Source: Halobacterium sp. CBA1132 (GTDB taxonomy: Archaea; Halobacteriota; Halobacteria; Halobacteriales; Halobacteriaceae). Taken from it: a DNA stretch of 64,000 nt. The DNA is taken from NCBI RefSeq assembly GCF_001485535.1, contig NZ_BCMZ01000001.1, forward strand, positions 620,001 through 684,000, read 5' to 3'. Position numbers and translations under genes: made by a program. Shown one piece after another: positions 1 through 9,069 of the stretch (positions are counted from its first letter, which is position 1; the number at the start of each line of letters is the position of its first letter). The notes below the pieces were generated by a model, which saw only the letters and a list, made by a program, of their open reading frames with translations, ran no database searches and had not been told where the DNA came from.

Positions 1-1794
1 AGCAGCGGTCGCCTCGCCGGGTACGCTGTCGCCGCGCTCGGCGCGCTGCTGTTCGCCGTACCGCTGTACGACGTCTGGGACGACACGACCGACCTCGGCT
101 GGAGTCTCCTCCCGACGCTCGTCGAGAACGCCACCCTGTTCGCGCTCGCGGGCCTCGTCGTCGCCGGCGGCGTCTGGCTCGCGCGCTCGCAGTGGGACAG
201 CAAGCACGTCACCACAGTCGCGGCCACGACGTTCGCCGGATTCGCTGCGACGGCCGCGCTGTTCGCGTGGATTGTCGCCGTCCAACTGTGGGCGATGCAC
301 GAACTCAAGCCGTACGTCATCGCGCTGGACGCCGTCGTCGTCGGTACGCTCGGGTCGTTCGGCATCGGCGTCTACCGCGCGCGTTCCGAGAGCCGGTGCC
401 GAGCGCTCCGGGTCGAACGGAACCGCCTCGCCGGTCTCTTCGAGAACACCAGCGACGCCGTCGCAACCGTCGAACTCGCCGACGGCGCCCCGACGGTCGC
501 GTCGGCGAACGGGCGCTTCCGTGAGACGTTCGCCGACCCGATGGCCGCAATCGAGGCCGCCGCCGACCTCGCGGGAACGTCGCTGTCGTCGCTGTTCGAC
601 TCCGGCCGCGGCACCGACACGACCACCCACGAAATCGCGTACAGCGACGCGGCCGGCGTCCACGAAGTCGCGTACGGCGACCGCGCCGACCGCGGCGACG
701 ACGCCCGCGAGTTCATCGTCCAGTTCGTCCCCTTCGACACCGACGACGGCAGGACGTACGTCTACGTCGTCGCCACGGACGTCACCGAGCAGAAGCAACT
801 CGCGCGCGAACGCGAAGCGAACGAACGCCTCGACCTCCTCCACGAGTACGCCTCGAAACTCGTGAACGCTGACGACAGCGAGGGCGCCGCCGCGCTCGCC
901 CGGGAAGCCGTCGAGGAACTGTACGCGCCCTCGGCCGTCCGCGTCGTCCTCGACGACGACGTCGCTGCCGGACCCGCTGACTCCGAGGCGGCCTTCGACA
1001 TCACTATCGACGTCGGCGACCGCGGCCGTATCGACGTCGCCGCCGACCTCGCGCCCCGCGAACTGAACGCGGTCAACGTGCTCGCGACCCACCTCGACGA
1101 CGTGCTCGACCGCCTCGACTACGAGCGCGAACTCGCCGACGAGCGCGAGGAACTGGACTTCATCAACCGCACGCTCCGCCACAACCTCCTCAACGACATC
1201 CAAGTCGTGCGGGCGCGCCTCCAGACGCTCGACGGCGACGAGGACCTCGTGGACCACCGCGACGTGTTCCTCGACCACCTCGACCGCATGGCGGACTTCG
1301 TCCAGACGATGCGCACCTACACCAAGTCACTCGTCGAGGACGACGAACACGTCCTCAAGCCCGTCGACCTCCCGTCCGCGCTCGACGACGTGGTCGACGG
1401 CACGCAGAACGCCTACGAGGACGCGACCGTCTCGCTCGGAGACGTGCCACAGGTCGCCGTGAGCGCCGACGAACTCCTCGAACCACTGCTTGAGAACGTC
1501 ACTACGAACGCCGTCGAACACAACGACAAGGAGACGCCCCGCGTCCACGTCGACGCCGAACGCCACGGTGACTGGGTGACCGTCCGCGTCGCCGACAACG
1601 GCCCCGGTGTCCCCGACGACCGCAAGGACGACGTGTTCGAGCGCGGCGAACTCGGCGAGCACAGCTCCGGCAGCGGCTTCGGGCTGTTCTTCGTGCGCAA
1701 AACTGTCGAATCCTACGGCGGCGGCGTCGAACTCCGCGACAACGAACCCACGGGCACCGTCGTGCGCCTCACGCTCCCCGTCGCGTCTACTTGA
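1..1794 (+). CDS. Membrane-bound sensor histidine kinase (5' end outside window)
   Basis: The reading frame is open from base 1, so the N-terminus is missing. The visible part begins with about four hydrophobic segments in the first 120 codons, resembling the membrane region of haloarchaeal 7TM-type kinases. A PAS-like region follows (roughly residues 140-260) and then a GAF-like linker. The phosphoacceptor box is RTLRHNLLND. The ATPase domain shows an N box (ENVTTNAVEHN), G1 (DNGPGVP) and G2 (GSGFGLFF). It should autophosphorylate on the His of RHN in response to a membrane or cytosolic signal. The gene is convergent with the HalX response regulator, with only 3 bp between the stop codons; pairing of the two is inference. 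Confidence 0.88.
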   Translation, partial: SSGRLAGYAVAALGALLFAVPLYDVWDDTTDLGWSLLPTLVENATLFALAGLVVAGGVWLARSQWDSKHVTTVAATTFAGFAATAALFAWIVAVQLWAMHELKPYVIALDAVVVGTLGSFGIGVYRARSESRCRALRVERNRLAGLFENTSDAVATVELADGAPTVASANGRFRETFADPMAAIEAAADLAGTSLSSLFDSGRGTDTTTHEIAYSDAAGVHEVAYGDRADRGDDAREFIVQFVPFDTDDGRTYVYVVATDVTEQKQLAREREANERLDLLHEYASKLVNADDSEGAAALAREAVEELYAPSAVRVVLDDDVAAGPADSEAAFDITIDVGDRGRIDVAADLAPRELNAVNVLATHLDDVLDRLDYERELADEREELDFINRTLRHNLLNDIQVVRARLQTLDGDEDLVDHRDVFLDHLDRMADFVQTMRTYTKSLVEDDEHVLKPVDLPSALDDVVDGTQNAYEDATVSLGDVPQVAVSADELLEPLLENVTTNAVEHNDKETPRVHVDAERHGDWVTVRVADNGPGVPDDRKDDVFERGELGEHSSGSGFGLFFVRKTVESYGGGVELRDNEPTGTVVRLTLPVAST

Positions 1795-1797
1795 GGA

Positions 1798-2445
1798 CTA
1801 CCGCTCAGCGTCTTCGACGACCTGCAGGAGTTCGGTCATCCGCTCGTCGTCGCCGTCCAGTTGGTCGGCGGCCTGCTCGCGCACGCGTTCTAACTCGGCC
1901 TGCAGTCGCTGGAAGCGCTCGTCGTCGGCCAACTCGTCGTCGTCGTAGCGCGTCTCCAGTTCCGCGACCTTCGAGCTGAGCGCGTACAGCGCCCGCAGTT
2001 CCCGCGTGTAGTTCGCGCGCTCCAGGAGCTCCTCGGTCGCCGCCACGACTTCCTCGCGGTCCACGGGCTTCTCCAAGTACATGTCGTAGTCCAACTCCAC
2101 GACGTCGAGGTCCGGCTCCAGCGCCGTCAGCATCGCGACGCGCGCGCTCCCCTCGTGGTCGCGAATCCGCTGGAGGGTCTCGTCGCCGGAGAGCTCCGGC
2201 ATCCGGCGGTCGAGGAGGACCGCGTCGACGTGCGGGCCGAACTTCTCGAGGGCTTCCTCGCCGTCGTTCGCGACGACCGCGTTCCAGTGCTGGTCTATCC
2301 AGTGGCCGACCGACTCCGCGAACTGCGTCTCGTCGTCTACCACGAGAACCGTGTGGTCGTCGTCGAGCGCACTGCACTCTCCCGAGGCCCCGCTGCCGTC
2401 CGTCTGTATGGGCGGGCCGCGGAACGTGTAACTGTCGGCAGTCAT
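1798..2445 (-). CDS. Response regulator with HalX domain
   Basis: A 215-aa protein. After a 28-residue polar leader comes a receiver domain: acidic pocket VLVVDDE near residue 35, phosphoacceptor Asp in AVLLDRRMP near residue 78, and the switch Lys in YLEKPVD near residue 123. The C-terminal 85 residues form the Glu/Arg-rich coiled region typical of the HalX domain, found after receivers in haloarchaea. There is no recognisable DNA-binding domain, so output is probably through protein contacts. It lies tail to tail with the sensor kinase, the obvious but unproven partner. Confidence 0.88.
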   Translation of the reverse strand: MTADSYTFRGPPIQTDGSGASGECSALDDDHTVLVVDDETQFAESVGHWIDQHWNAVVANDGEEALEKFGPHVDAVLLDRRMPELSGDETLQRIRDHEGSARVAMLTALEPDLDVVELDYDMYLEKPVDREEVVAATEELLERANYTRELRALYALSSKVAELETRYDDDELADDERFQRLQAELERVREQAADQLDGDDERMTELLQVVEDAER

Positions 2446-2500
2446 ACCAGTATGGACGGAGCGAACCCCTAAAACTGAATTGGCCGCGAACGCCGATTCC

Positions 2501-3643
2501 TCACTCGCCGTCGAGGTCGAACTCCTCGCGGAGCAGGCCGAACGCCTCCCGAATCCCGCCCGCTGACGCGAGGTAGCTCGCGCCCACGCCGGACTTCACG
2601 GCGTTCGCCGCGGCGCCGCGGAGCACGCTCGGCCCGACCTGTGCGACCGCGCCGTCCCCGACGCTCACCAGCCAGCCCGGCGAGTCGAACGTGTACCGGT
2701 CGAGGCGCGGCCGGAAGCCGTCGTCGCGCTCCCGGCAGTCCGCGACGAGCGCCTCGACGTTCCGCGCCGCGACCTTCGCCTCACGGACGGCCGCCTGCGC
2801 GGACGCCGGGACCGCCGTTCCCTCGCTGTCGACGACGCGCGCGGCGTCCCCGAGTACGAGCGTGTTGCCGTCGACAGCGAAGTCCGCCCGGACGTCCACG
2901 CGCTCGCCGTCGAGCGCGCCCGGTCCGCGGATGCCGCCAGTCCACACGAACACGTCGTAGGGCACGTCGTCCTCCGCCGTCTCGACGGTGTCGTCCGTCG
3001 CTCGCGTGACGGTAACGCCGGTGCGTACGTCCACGCCCGCGCTGTCGAGTTCCTCGCGCACTGCGTCCCGGAACTGCTCGGGGAACGACGGCGCCACCGA
3101 GTCCAACTGTTCGAGCAACACCACGTCCACGTCGGCGTCCTCCTCCCGCGCGAACGCCGCGAGTTCGCCCGCCGTCTGCACGCCCGAGAGGCCCGCACCG
3201 CCGACGACGGCCGTGCCGCCGCCCGCTTCGACGAGCGACTCGAATTCACGGCGGACGCGCGCGGCGTCCGGCAGTCGCTTCAGTGGTGTCGCGTGCTCCT
3301 CGACCCCCGGGAGCCCGTAGAACGCCGTCTCCGCGCCGAGACAGACCGCGGCCACGTCGTAGTCGAGACTGGTGTCGTCCGCGAGTTCGACCCGCTGGGC
3401 GTCGCGGTCAACGCTCTCGACGGTCGCGACCTCTACGCGCGCCCGGTCGAAGATGTCGTCGAGCGGGACGGCGATGTCGTCGGCGAACGCCGGGCGGCGA
3501 ATCGCGCGGTGGAGTTCGTGCTGGACGAGGTGGTCGCCCGTCTCGTCGACCACTACGAGGTCGACGTCCGCCGGGAGGCGCTCCTCCAGTCGGTCAGTCA
3601 GAACGACGCCCGCGTAACCACCGCCGAGTACGACGACGCGCAT
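2501..3643 (-). CDS. Type II NADH dehydrogenase-like FAD oxidoreductase
   Basis: A 380-aa flavoprotein of the NDH-2/pyridine nucleotide-disulfide oxidoreductase family. It starts directly with the first FAD Rossmann motif VVVLGGGYAG. A second GxGxxG motif (VVGGAGLSG, near residue 150) should bind NAD(P)H. The second FAD contact is NTLVLGDAA near residue 275. The expected role is electron transfer from NADH to menaquinone on the inner membrane face without proton pumping. The ATG at 3643 was chosen over an in-frame codon nine residues upstream because it sits immediately before the Rossmann strand. A sulfide:quinone reductase-like role is possible, but the redox Cys pair of SQR is not evident. 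Confidence 0.82.
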   Translation of the reverse strand: MRVVVLGGGYAGVVLTDRLEERLPADVDLVVVDETGDHLVQHELHRAIRRPAFADDIAVPLDDIFDRARVEVATVESVDRDAQRVELADDTSLDYDVAAVCLGAETAFYGLPGVEEHATPLKRLPDAARVRREFESLVEAGGGTAVVGGAGLSGVQTAGELAAFAREEDADVDVVLLEQLDSVAPSFPEQFRDAVREELDSAGVDVRTGVTVTRATDDTVETAEDDVPYDVFVWTGGIRGPGALDGERVDVRADFAVDGNTLVLGDAARVVDSEGTAVPASAQAAVREAKVAARNVEALVADCRERDDGFRPRLDRYTFDSPGWLVSVGDGAVAQVGPSVLRGAAANAVKSGVGASYLASAGGIREAFGLLREEFDLDGE

Positions 3644-3685
3644 ACCTCCGGCTACGCGAGCCAGCGCCAAAACCGTACCTGCCGG

Positions 3686-4666
3686 TCAGAACAGCGCGTC
3701 GCTCTCGTCGAGAATCTCGGCGGGGCCGCCGACCTCCCAGACGTCCGTCTCCACGCCGCACTCCGCAATTGCTGCTTCCACCTCGTCGGCGTGCTCCGCG
3801 CGCGTGTTCACGTACACCGTCGCGCCCGTGTCCGTCGAGAAGTACACTGGAACGTCGTCCTCGCTGCGCAGGTCGCGGACCGCGTCGAACACCTCGATAG
3901 TGTCCGGCTTCCAGTACACCCACCCCGACGGCCCGGTCATCGTCGTCGCGGCCAGCGACAGCGAGTCGTGTTCGGCCGTCTCGAACACCCGCTGGAAGTC
4001 GCCCTCGCGGAGCGCGTCGCGGGCCTCTGCGAGTTGCGCGTGGATGTGCGAGAGGCGCGCCTCGAACATGTGGCTCTCCGCGGCCTCGGCGTGCGCGTGC
4101 CCGGTCTCCTTGTACGACGGCACCTTCGCGATGACGATGCGGAGGTCGTCGACGAACTCGTCGGGAACGTCGAGGCGCTCGCTCCGGCAGTCCTCGTCGT
4201 TCAGGCCCGTGTGGAGGTCCGAGAAACCGCCAGTAACTGCGCGCGCTGCGGACGCCGACCCGCGGCGCGCGATGGTCGAAATCTCGGGCAGCGAGAGGTC
4301 GAGACCGGCGGCCTCGGTGGCCGCGCGAGCGAGCGCCGCGAACCCGGACGCCGAGGAACCGAGACCGATGTTCGACTGGAAGTTGTTCACGCTCTCGACC
4401 TGCACGCGGTGGTCGACGCCCGCACGCTCGCGCACCTCGTCGACGACTTTCCGGATGCGGTCGGCGCCGGAGCCGTCGACCTCCTCACCGTCGACGACGT
4501 AGGTGTCCGCCTCGCGGTCGGGGTCGAATTCGACGGTGGTGGTGGTGTTGCTCGGCGCGGTGCAGACGCTGATGGAGTCGTGGTAAGGGAGGCGGAGGTC
4601 CTCGTCCCGCATCCCGTGGTACTTCACGATGCCCTGAATCGGGTGGGCTCGCGCGGTCGCTTTCAT
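3686..4666 (-). CDS. mvaD: Phosphomevalonate decarboxylase (archaeal mevalonate pathway)
   Basis: A 326-aa GHMP-superfamily protein. Key features are the N-terminal MKATARAHPIQGIVKYHG strand, the phosphate-binding loop IGLGSSASGFAAL near residue 100, and STIARRGSASAARAVTGGFSD. Those motifs match diphosphomevalonate decarboxylase relatives. In Haloferax the enzyme of this type acts on 5-phosphomevalonate to give isopentenyl phosphate, feeding isopentenyl phosphate kinase and lipid synthesis. The assignment to the phospho- rather than diphospho- substrate rests on that family knowledge. The ATG at 4666 is preceded by a TATA element 25-30 nt upstream, consistent with a leaderless mRNA. Confidence 0.87.
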   Translation of the reverse strand: MKATARAHPIQGIVKYHGMRDEDLRLPYHDSISVCTAPSNTTTTVEFDPDREADTYVVDGEEVDGSGADRIRKVVDEVRERAGVDHRVQVESVNNFQSNIGLGSSASGFAALARAATEAAGLDLSLPEISTIARRGSASAARAVTGGFSDLHTGLNDEDCRSERLDVPDEFVDDLRIVIAKVPSYKETGHAHAEAAESHMFEARLSHIHAQLAEARDALREGDFQRVFETAEHDSLSLAATTMTGPSGWVYWKPDTIEVFDAVRDLRSEDDVPVYFSTDTGATVYVNTRAEHADEVEAAIAECGVETDVWEVGGPAEILDESDALF

Positions 4667-4690
4667 ACCCCGATGGGCGTCTGTCGCGCG

Positions 4691-4698
4691 CATAAACG
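4691..4698 (-). promoter_or_regulatory. TATA element of mvaD
   Basis: On the minus strand the sequence ACGTTTATGCG lies about 27 nt upstream of the mvaD ATG at 4666. This is the usual spacing for a leaderless haloarchaeal transcript. Confidence 0.5.
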
Positions 4699-4913
4699 TC
4701 CCGGAAGCCGGTCGGCAGGCCGTGGGAGTTGGGTTGCGAGTGGGGCTGACAGGCGGCACGCGCGTCATCGCGTCGGCAGAGTGGCGTGCCGCGCTCCCGC
4801 GGGCACCCTGCCGCCGTCGTCAGGTCACGCGATGTCGTGGTCTCGTCTTCGTATTTGAACGTTCGCCGCGGCGGTTCCGTTACAGGGAAGGGCTGGACCG
4901 CCGAGTTCCGGGT

Positions 4914-5597
4914 ATGGGAACGCCGCTGGACACGCGCGAGGCGCAAGCCGAGGAAGTCATCGACCGCCTCGAAGCAGAGTACCCCGAGCCCGAGATTTCG
5001 CTGAACTTCTCCAATCGCCTCGAACTCCTCATCGCCGTGATTCTCTCCGCGCAGTGCACCGACGAGCGCGTGAACAAGGAGACCGCCCACCTCTTCGAGA
5101 AGTACGAGTCCGCCGAGGACTACGCGAACGCCGACGAGGACGAACTCGCCGAGGACTTGAACTCGATTACGTACTACAACAGCAAGGCCGGCTACATCAA
5201 GAGCGCCGCGACGGCGATTATCGAAGAACACGACGGCGAAGTCCCGGACACGATGAGCGAACTCACGGCGCTCTCGGGCGTCGGCCGGAAGACGGCGAAC
5301 GTCGTCCTCCAGCACGGCCACGATATCACCGAGGGCATCGTCGTGGACACCCACGTCCAGCGCCTCTCGCGGCGCCTCGGCATCACCGAGGAGGAGCGTC
5401 CCGAGGCTATCGAGGAGGACCTGATGCCAATCGTCCCGCGCGAGCACTGGAAGAACTACACGCACTGGCTCATCAGCCACGGCCGGGACACCTGCACCGC
5501 GCGTAACCCCGACTGCGCGGACTGCGTGCTCGAAGACATCTGTCCGTCCTCGAAGGACGACCGCGACGTCGACCTCGCCGACGGCAGCGAGTGGTAG
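4914..5597 (+). CDS. nth: Endonuclease III (DNA glycosylase/AP lyase)
   Basis: A 227-aa enzyme of base excision repair that removes oxidised pyrimidines. The helix-hairpin-helix with catalytic Lys is LSGVGRKTANV (near residue 120). The catalytic Asp is in VDTHVQRLSRRLG (near residue 140). The C-terminal Fe-S loop is C-x6-C-x2-C-x5-C (CTARNPDCADCVLEDIC), so the [4Fe-4S] cluster is intact. The frame is open further upstream, but the ATG at 4914 starts the conserved region and matches the family length. It is divergent from mvaD across about 250 bp. Confidence 0.94.
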   Translation: MGTPLDTREAQAEEVIDRLEAEYPEPEISLNFSNRLELLIAVILSAQCTDERVNKETAHLFEKYESAEDYANADEDELAEDLNSITYYNSKAGYIKSAATAIIEEHDGEVPDTMSELTALSGVGRKTANVVLQHGHDITEGIVVDTHVQRLSRRLGITEEERPEAIEEDLMPIVPREHWKNYTHWLISHGRDTCTARNPDCADCVLEDICPSSKDDRDVDLADGSEW

Positions 5598-5696
5598 CCC
5601 GCGGTAAGCGCGCGTTTCGCTCCCGCGGACGGAGACTCAAACCGGGACTTTAGCTTTAGGAGAGGCTTTGAGGGAGTACCGAGTAGGGCCGCGTAG

Positions 5697-6383
5697 ATGG
5701 CTGGGAACCGCCTACTCCCGTCGCGGTCGACCGTCGAGCGCGGCGACGGCTCACGCGTGGTCGGCATCCGCGAGGACGCCGCCGACGAGGTGTTCGAAGC
5801 GCTGTCGTCGAGCACCGCCCGCGAGATTCTCGCCGCGCTCTACGAGGAACCCGACACCGCCTCCAGCGTCGCCGAGCAGTGTGACACCTCGCTGCAGAAC
5901 GCCACCTACCACCTCGAAAAGCTCGTGGACGCGGACCTCGTGGAGGTCGCGGACACGTGGTACTCCGAGCAGGGCCGCGAGATGAACGTGTACGCGCCCG
6001 CGTCGGAGTCGCTGGTCGTGTTCGCGGCCGACGAAGCGTCGAAACCGTCCCTGAAAGAGCGGCTGTTACGCGTGCTCGGCGCGGTCGGCTTCCTCGGTAT
6101 CGCGAGTCTCGTCGTCCAGCGGCTGTTCGGCGGGCAGACGTCGACTGACTACCAGATGACCGGCGGCGACGCGGGTGGGGCGACGCCGGCGCCCGCGACG
6201 ACGCAGGGCGGCGATGTCGGCATCATGAACGAGGCCGCCACCGAAACCACGACGGCGACGACGACCGCCACCAGCGCGTCGCAGTCAGCCGCACAGGGCC
6301 TCCCCCCGGGGCTGTTGTTCTTCGCCGGCGGACTGCTCGTACTCGCAGTCGTCCTCGGCTACGTCTGGTACCGGCGCCGCTAG
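5697..6383 (+). CDS. ArsR-like winged-helix regulator with C-terminal membrane segments
   Basis: A 228-aa protein. Residues about 30-110 form a winged helix (SSTAREILAALYEEPDTASSVAEQCDTSLQNATYHLEKLVDADLV in outline) like other haloarchaeal ArsR-type regulators. Two hydrophobic segments follow, at about 118-138 and 205-224. They are separated by a Thr/Ala-rich low-complexity linker probably exposed outside the cell. It ends in YRRR. The architecture suggests a membrane-tethered transcription factor, possibly a one-component sensor; the signal is unknown. It stands alone, converging on the membrane protein at 6380 and overlapping its stop by 4 bp. Confidence 0.75.
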   Translation: MAGNRLLPSRSTVERGDGSRVVGIREDAADEVFEALSSSTAREILAALYEEPDTASSVAEQCDTSLQNATYHLEKLVDADLVEVADTWYSEQGREMNVYAPASESLVVFAADEASKPSLKERLLRVLGAVGFLGIASLVVQRLFGGQTSTDYQMTGGDAGGATPAPATTQGGDVGIMNEAATETTTATTTATSASQSAAQGLPPGLLFFAGGLLVLAVVLGYVWYRRR

Positions 6384-6865
6384 AACTGCGTCTGGTACTT
6401 CGTCACGAACTGCGCGACGCCGAGCACCCACGCCACCAGCCAGCAGAGCACGTATCCGACGACGCCCGCGCGCAGGCGCAGTCGCCACGCGCTCATGTTC
6501 TCGTGAATCTCGTCGAGGTCGACATCCTGGTCGGGGTCGTTGTAGAGGTTGTACTCGCGTTTCGCGCGCAGAATCGGGACGATGCCGGTGAGCGCGAACG
6601 CCAACAGCGCGTACGCCTGCACGCCGAAGAACGCGTGGAGGACGGCGAACCCGCCGAGCTGGTCGAACAGCGCGGGGAGCATCCAGGCGACGACGGGCAC
6701 CGTGTTCAGCGTGAGCCCCACGAAGATGTACGCTAGGTGGTGTTTGAGGGTGCCCCACGTGACGGTCTCGGCGTCGATGATAATCCACGCGCCGTAGAGG
6801 TAGCACGGGAAGCTCGCGGTGACCAGCAGCGCGGCGACGCTCGCCACCGTCACGTCTTCGACCAT
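6380..6865 (-). CDS. Small four-helix membrane protein near the cytochrome bc genes
   Basis: A 161-aa protein with four likely membrane helices (residues about 7-28, 40-62, 68-90 and 132-152). A charged loop AKREYNLYNDPDQDVDLDEIHE lies between the third and fourth. It has conserved-looking Pro and His residues (KHHLAY, LHAFFG). I recognise it only as a haloarchaeal family often seen beside cytochrome bc operons (I believe DUF7321; not verified). The ATG at 6865 was chosen because upstream codons of the open frame are Arg-rich and not membrane-like. A respiratory accessory role is inference from position. Confidence 0.65.
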   Translation of the reverse strand: MVEDVTVASVAALLVTASFPCYLYGAWIIIDAETVTWGTLKHHLAYIFVGLTLNTVPVVAWMLPALFDQLGGFAVLHAFFGVQAYALLAFALTGIVPILRAKREYNLYNDPDQDVDLDEIHENMSAWRLRLRAGVVGYVLCWLVAWVLGVAQFVTKYQTQF

Positions 6866-6976
6866 AGCGGGGAGTTCGTGTGGCGCGACTAAACGGGTTC
6901 GCTTCGTTCTCTCTGCGCGGAAACCACGGGACAGACTGACACAAAACCTTTGCCGCGCTCGCTTCCAGCCCGAAGC

Positions 6977-7414
6977 ATGTCCCCGAAGCGTGTCGCGGCA
7001 GTCGCCCTCTTCGTCGCTCTCGCGGGCTGTGCGGGGTTCGCGCCGACTGACGGCACCGAGACGCCCTCGGCGACGGCTCCGACGTCGACGCCGACCGAGA
7101 CCACTGCGGAAACGACCGAACCACACACCGGCGTCGGCACGTCGCACACTTCCGACCACCTCACGGTGCGCGCTAGCGCGGGCGTACAGAACCTTTCCGT
7201 GACGCTGGCGCCCGACGGCGACAGCGCGACCTACGAGGTTCCCGCCGGCGATGAGCTCTCCTTCACGAGGGAGATTCACGACCGCGGACACGACGTTCAC
7301 GTCGTCGTCGAGCGCGGCGGAGAAGTCGTCTACGAGGCGGACGTTCTCGGGTACGAGTACCACCAGCTAACTGTCCACGAGAACGACACCGAGGTCACGA
7401 TGGCCGTCGTGTAG
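6977..7414 (+). CDS. Small predicted lipoprotein
   Basis: A 145-aa secreted protein. The signal region MSPKRVAAVALFVALAGC ends in a lipobox (LAGC), so Cys18 should carry the lipid anchor. A Thr/Glu-rich linker follows to about residue 55. The rest looks like a small beta-sandwich of about 90 residues containing several His (SHTSDH, HDRGHDVHV, YEYHQLTVHEND). The His-rich strands raise the possibility of metal binding, but the Cys and Met ligands of a cupredoxin are absent. It is divergent from the membrane protein at 6865. Function unknown. Confidence 0.68.
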   Translation: MSPKRVAAVALFVALAGCAGFAPTDGTETPSATAPTSTPTETTAETTEPHTGVGTSHTSDHLTVRASAGVQNLSVTLAPDGDSATYEVPAGDELSFTREIHDRGHDVHVVVERGGEVVYEADVLGYEYHQLTVHENDTEVTMAVV

Positions 7415-7454
7415 GTCGGAAGCGTTTACCCGCTTCACGCGCAACTGCGAACTG

Positions 7455-8309
7455 ATGACAGACTCCAACGCCGGCGGAGGCGACCAGCCTGCGCCGGACG
7501 AGGAGCCCGACGCCGAGACGCCGGCGGACCTCCGAGAGCAGGTCGACTTCGAGGAGTTCGGCCCGAAGGAGATGGCCGAAATGTCCGCCGAGGAGTGGGA
7601 CGCCGCCTTCGACCCGGACACGTGGATTACGGGCGACCGGCTGCTCGACCGCGTGGAGAGCGACCTCCGCCACCGGGTCGCCACCCGCGACGTGTTCGCG
7701 GTCGTCGAACGCGACAGTATCGACGGCGACCCCGTCGTGCTCGCGTACTCCGACGAGGGGTACGCGGTCGTCCACTCGGACGGCACTGTCGAGGGCCGCG
7801 GCACCGTCCTCCGGGACGTGAAACCGACGGTGGCGCTGTGTTCGATGGACGACTACGACGTACCCGACGCCCCCGAGAACGCCGGTCTCCCCGACCCGCA
7901 GGAGGTCCCGGAGGGGAGTGGCGGCCTCGGGACGACGCTGCTCCAGTACATCGGCCTCGCGCAGGTCGTCGTCGGCGTCCTCCTGTTCCTCTCACCGTTC
8001 ATCTACGACCCGCTCGTGCGGACGTGCCCGCCCGTCCCTGGGTCGGCCGCGCGCGCTTGCTCGGTCGCCGGGACGACGCTGGAACTGCATCCGCTCGGCA
8101 ACTCCGCAATCATCGCCGCCATCGCGGGCGTCGGCTTCGTACTGTTCGGCGCGCTGATGTTGCTCATTGTCGCGAACGCCCGTCTGTCGGACCGCTTCCG
8201 CTCCGAGGAGTTCCGCAACCGCCTCCGCTCGGCGGGACTGGGCGACGGCGAGCGGCCGTCGTTCGTCCCCGAAACGGATAGCCAGCGAGACCGGTCCGAC
8301 GCCCCCTGA
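7455..8309 (+). CDS. Conserved haloarchaeal membrane protein upstream of halocyanin
   Basis: A 284-aa protein. The first 50 residues are very acidic. A soluble domain (about 55-135) contains DVFAVVERDSIDGDPVVLAYSDEGYAVVHSDG, resembling a beta-rich module. Two membrane helices follow (about 160-182 and 220-245). They flank a loop with two Cys (RTCPPVPGSAARACS) that could form an extracytoplasmic disulfide. A basic cytoplasmic tail ends the protein. I associate it with the family named DUF7319 beside haloarchaeal bc genes, but this is from memory. A role in assembly or regulation of the bc complex is inference. Confidence 0.62.
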   Translation: MTDSNAGGGDQPAPDEEPDAETPADLREQVDFEEFGPKEMAEMSAEEWDAAFDPDTWITGDRLLDRVESDLRHRVATRDVFAVVERDSIDGDPVVLAYSDEGYAVVHSDGTVEGRGTVLRDVKPTVALCSMDDYDVPDAPENAGLPDPQEVPEGSGGLGTTLLQYIGLAQVVVGVLLFLSPFIYDPLVRTCPPVPGSAARACSVAGTTLELHPLGNSAIIAAIAGVGFVLFGALMLLIVANARLSDRFRSEEFRNRLRSAGLGDGERPSFVPETDSQRDRSDAP

Positions 8310-8360
8310 ACCCCGGCAGAACCGGCGTAGGAACCGTCTCGTTCCGCGCGGCCATCGGTG

Positions 8361-8370
8361 GGTTTATGCG
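8361..8370 (+). promoter_or_regulatory. TATA element of the halocyanin/cytochrome bc operon
   Basis: GGTTTATGCG is centred about 28 nt before the halocyanin ATG at 8395, the expected spacing for a leaderless start. No other TATA-like sequence is seen between 8395 and 11107, so genes from halocyanin to cytochrome b are probably one transcript. Confidence 0.55.
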
Positions 8371-8394
8371 GGAGCCATCCTGACTCACGACTGT

Positions 8395-9069
8395 ATGAAG
8401 AGGCGGGACTTTCTGAAGATTGCGACCGGTTCGGCCGGCGGCGCTGCAGCCATCGGCGTAGCCGGCGCTCGGTCGTCCTCCACGTCCGCCGCCGTCCAGG
8501 AGGGCGAAGGAAACAACACGACCGCCGGGAACGGAACGGCCGGGAACGCCACGACGGACGGTAGTGGCTCCGGTGAGAGCGACGGGCTCCCGGGCGCGGG
8601 CACGACGAAGACGGTGCAAGTCGGGCCCAACGGCAACAACATCTTCGACCCCGAGACCGTCTACATCCAGCCCGGCGCGACGGTCGAGTGGGTGTGGCGG
8701 TCGTCCGGCCACAACGTCCACGCGACTGACGTGCCCGAGGAGGCCGATTGGAGCGTCCAGACGGAGATTACGGGGCCGGAGTTCTCGTACTCGTACACGT
8801 TCGACGGCCCGACCGGCGAATACAACTACGTCTGCGACCCCCACGAGGCGCTCGGAATGGTCGGCAAAGTGGTCGTCAACGAGAGTGGACAGCCACCCGG
8901 CGGCGAAGGCGGCGAAGCCGAGCTCGACCCCCACCACATGGGCGTGCCCCTTCAGGCACACTTCGTGGGTATCGCGACCATCCTGATGATGATCGTGTCG
9001 CTCGTCTACGCCTTCTTCGTCCTCAAGTACGGCGAATCACAGAACGCGAGCGCACCCAACAAAGAATAA
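8395..9069 (+). CDS. Halocyanin-type copper protein, Tat-exported, C-terminal membrane anchor
   Basis: A 224-aa precursor. The Tat motif is KRRDFLKIATG at the N-terminus, followed by a Gly/Asn/Thr linker. The plastocyanin-like domain spans about residues 78-165. The type-1 copper ligands are visible: His in SSGHNVH, then Cys, His and Met in YVCDPHEALGM. A single membrane helix near the C-terminus (about 185-213) anchors it facing outside. It lies directly upstream of the Rieske/cytochrome b genes with a 0-bp gap to the next gene. It is therefore likely the electron acceptor of the bc complex or a bound subunit replacing cytochrome c. Acceptor identity is inference. Confidence 0.88.
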   Translation: MKRRDFLKIATGSAGGAAAIGVAGARSSSTSAAVQEGEGNNTTAGNGTAGNATTDGSGSGESDGLPGAGTTKTVQVGPNGNNIFDPETVYIQPGATVEWVWRSSGHNVHATDVPEEADWSVQTEITGPEFSYSYTFDGPTGEYNYVCDPHEALGMVGKVVVNESGQPPGGEGGEAELDPHHMGVPLQAHFVGIATILMMIVSLVYAFFVLKYGESQNASAPNKE

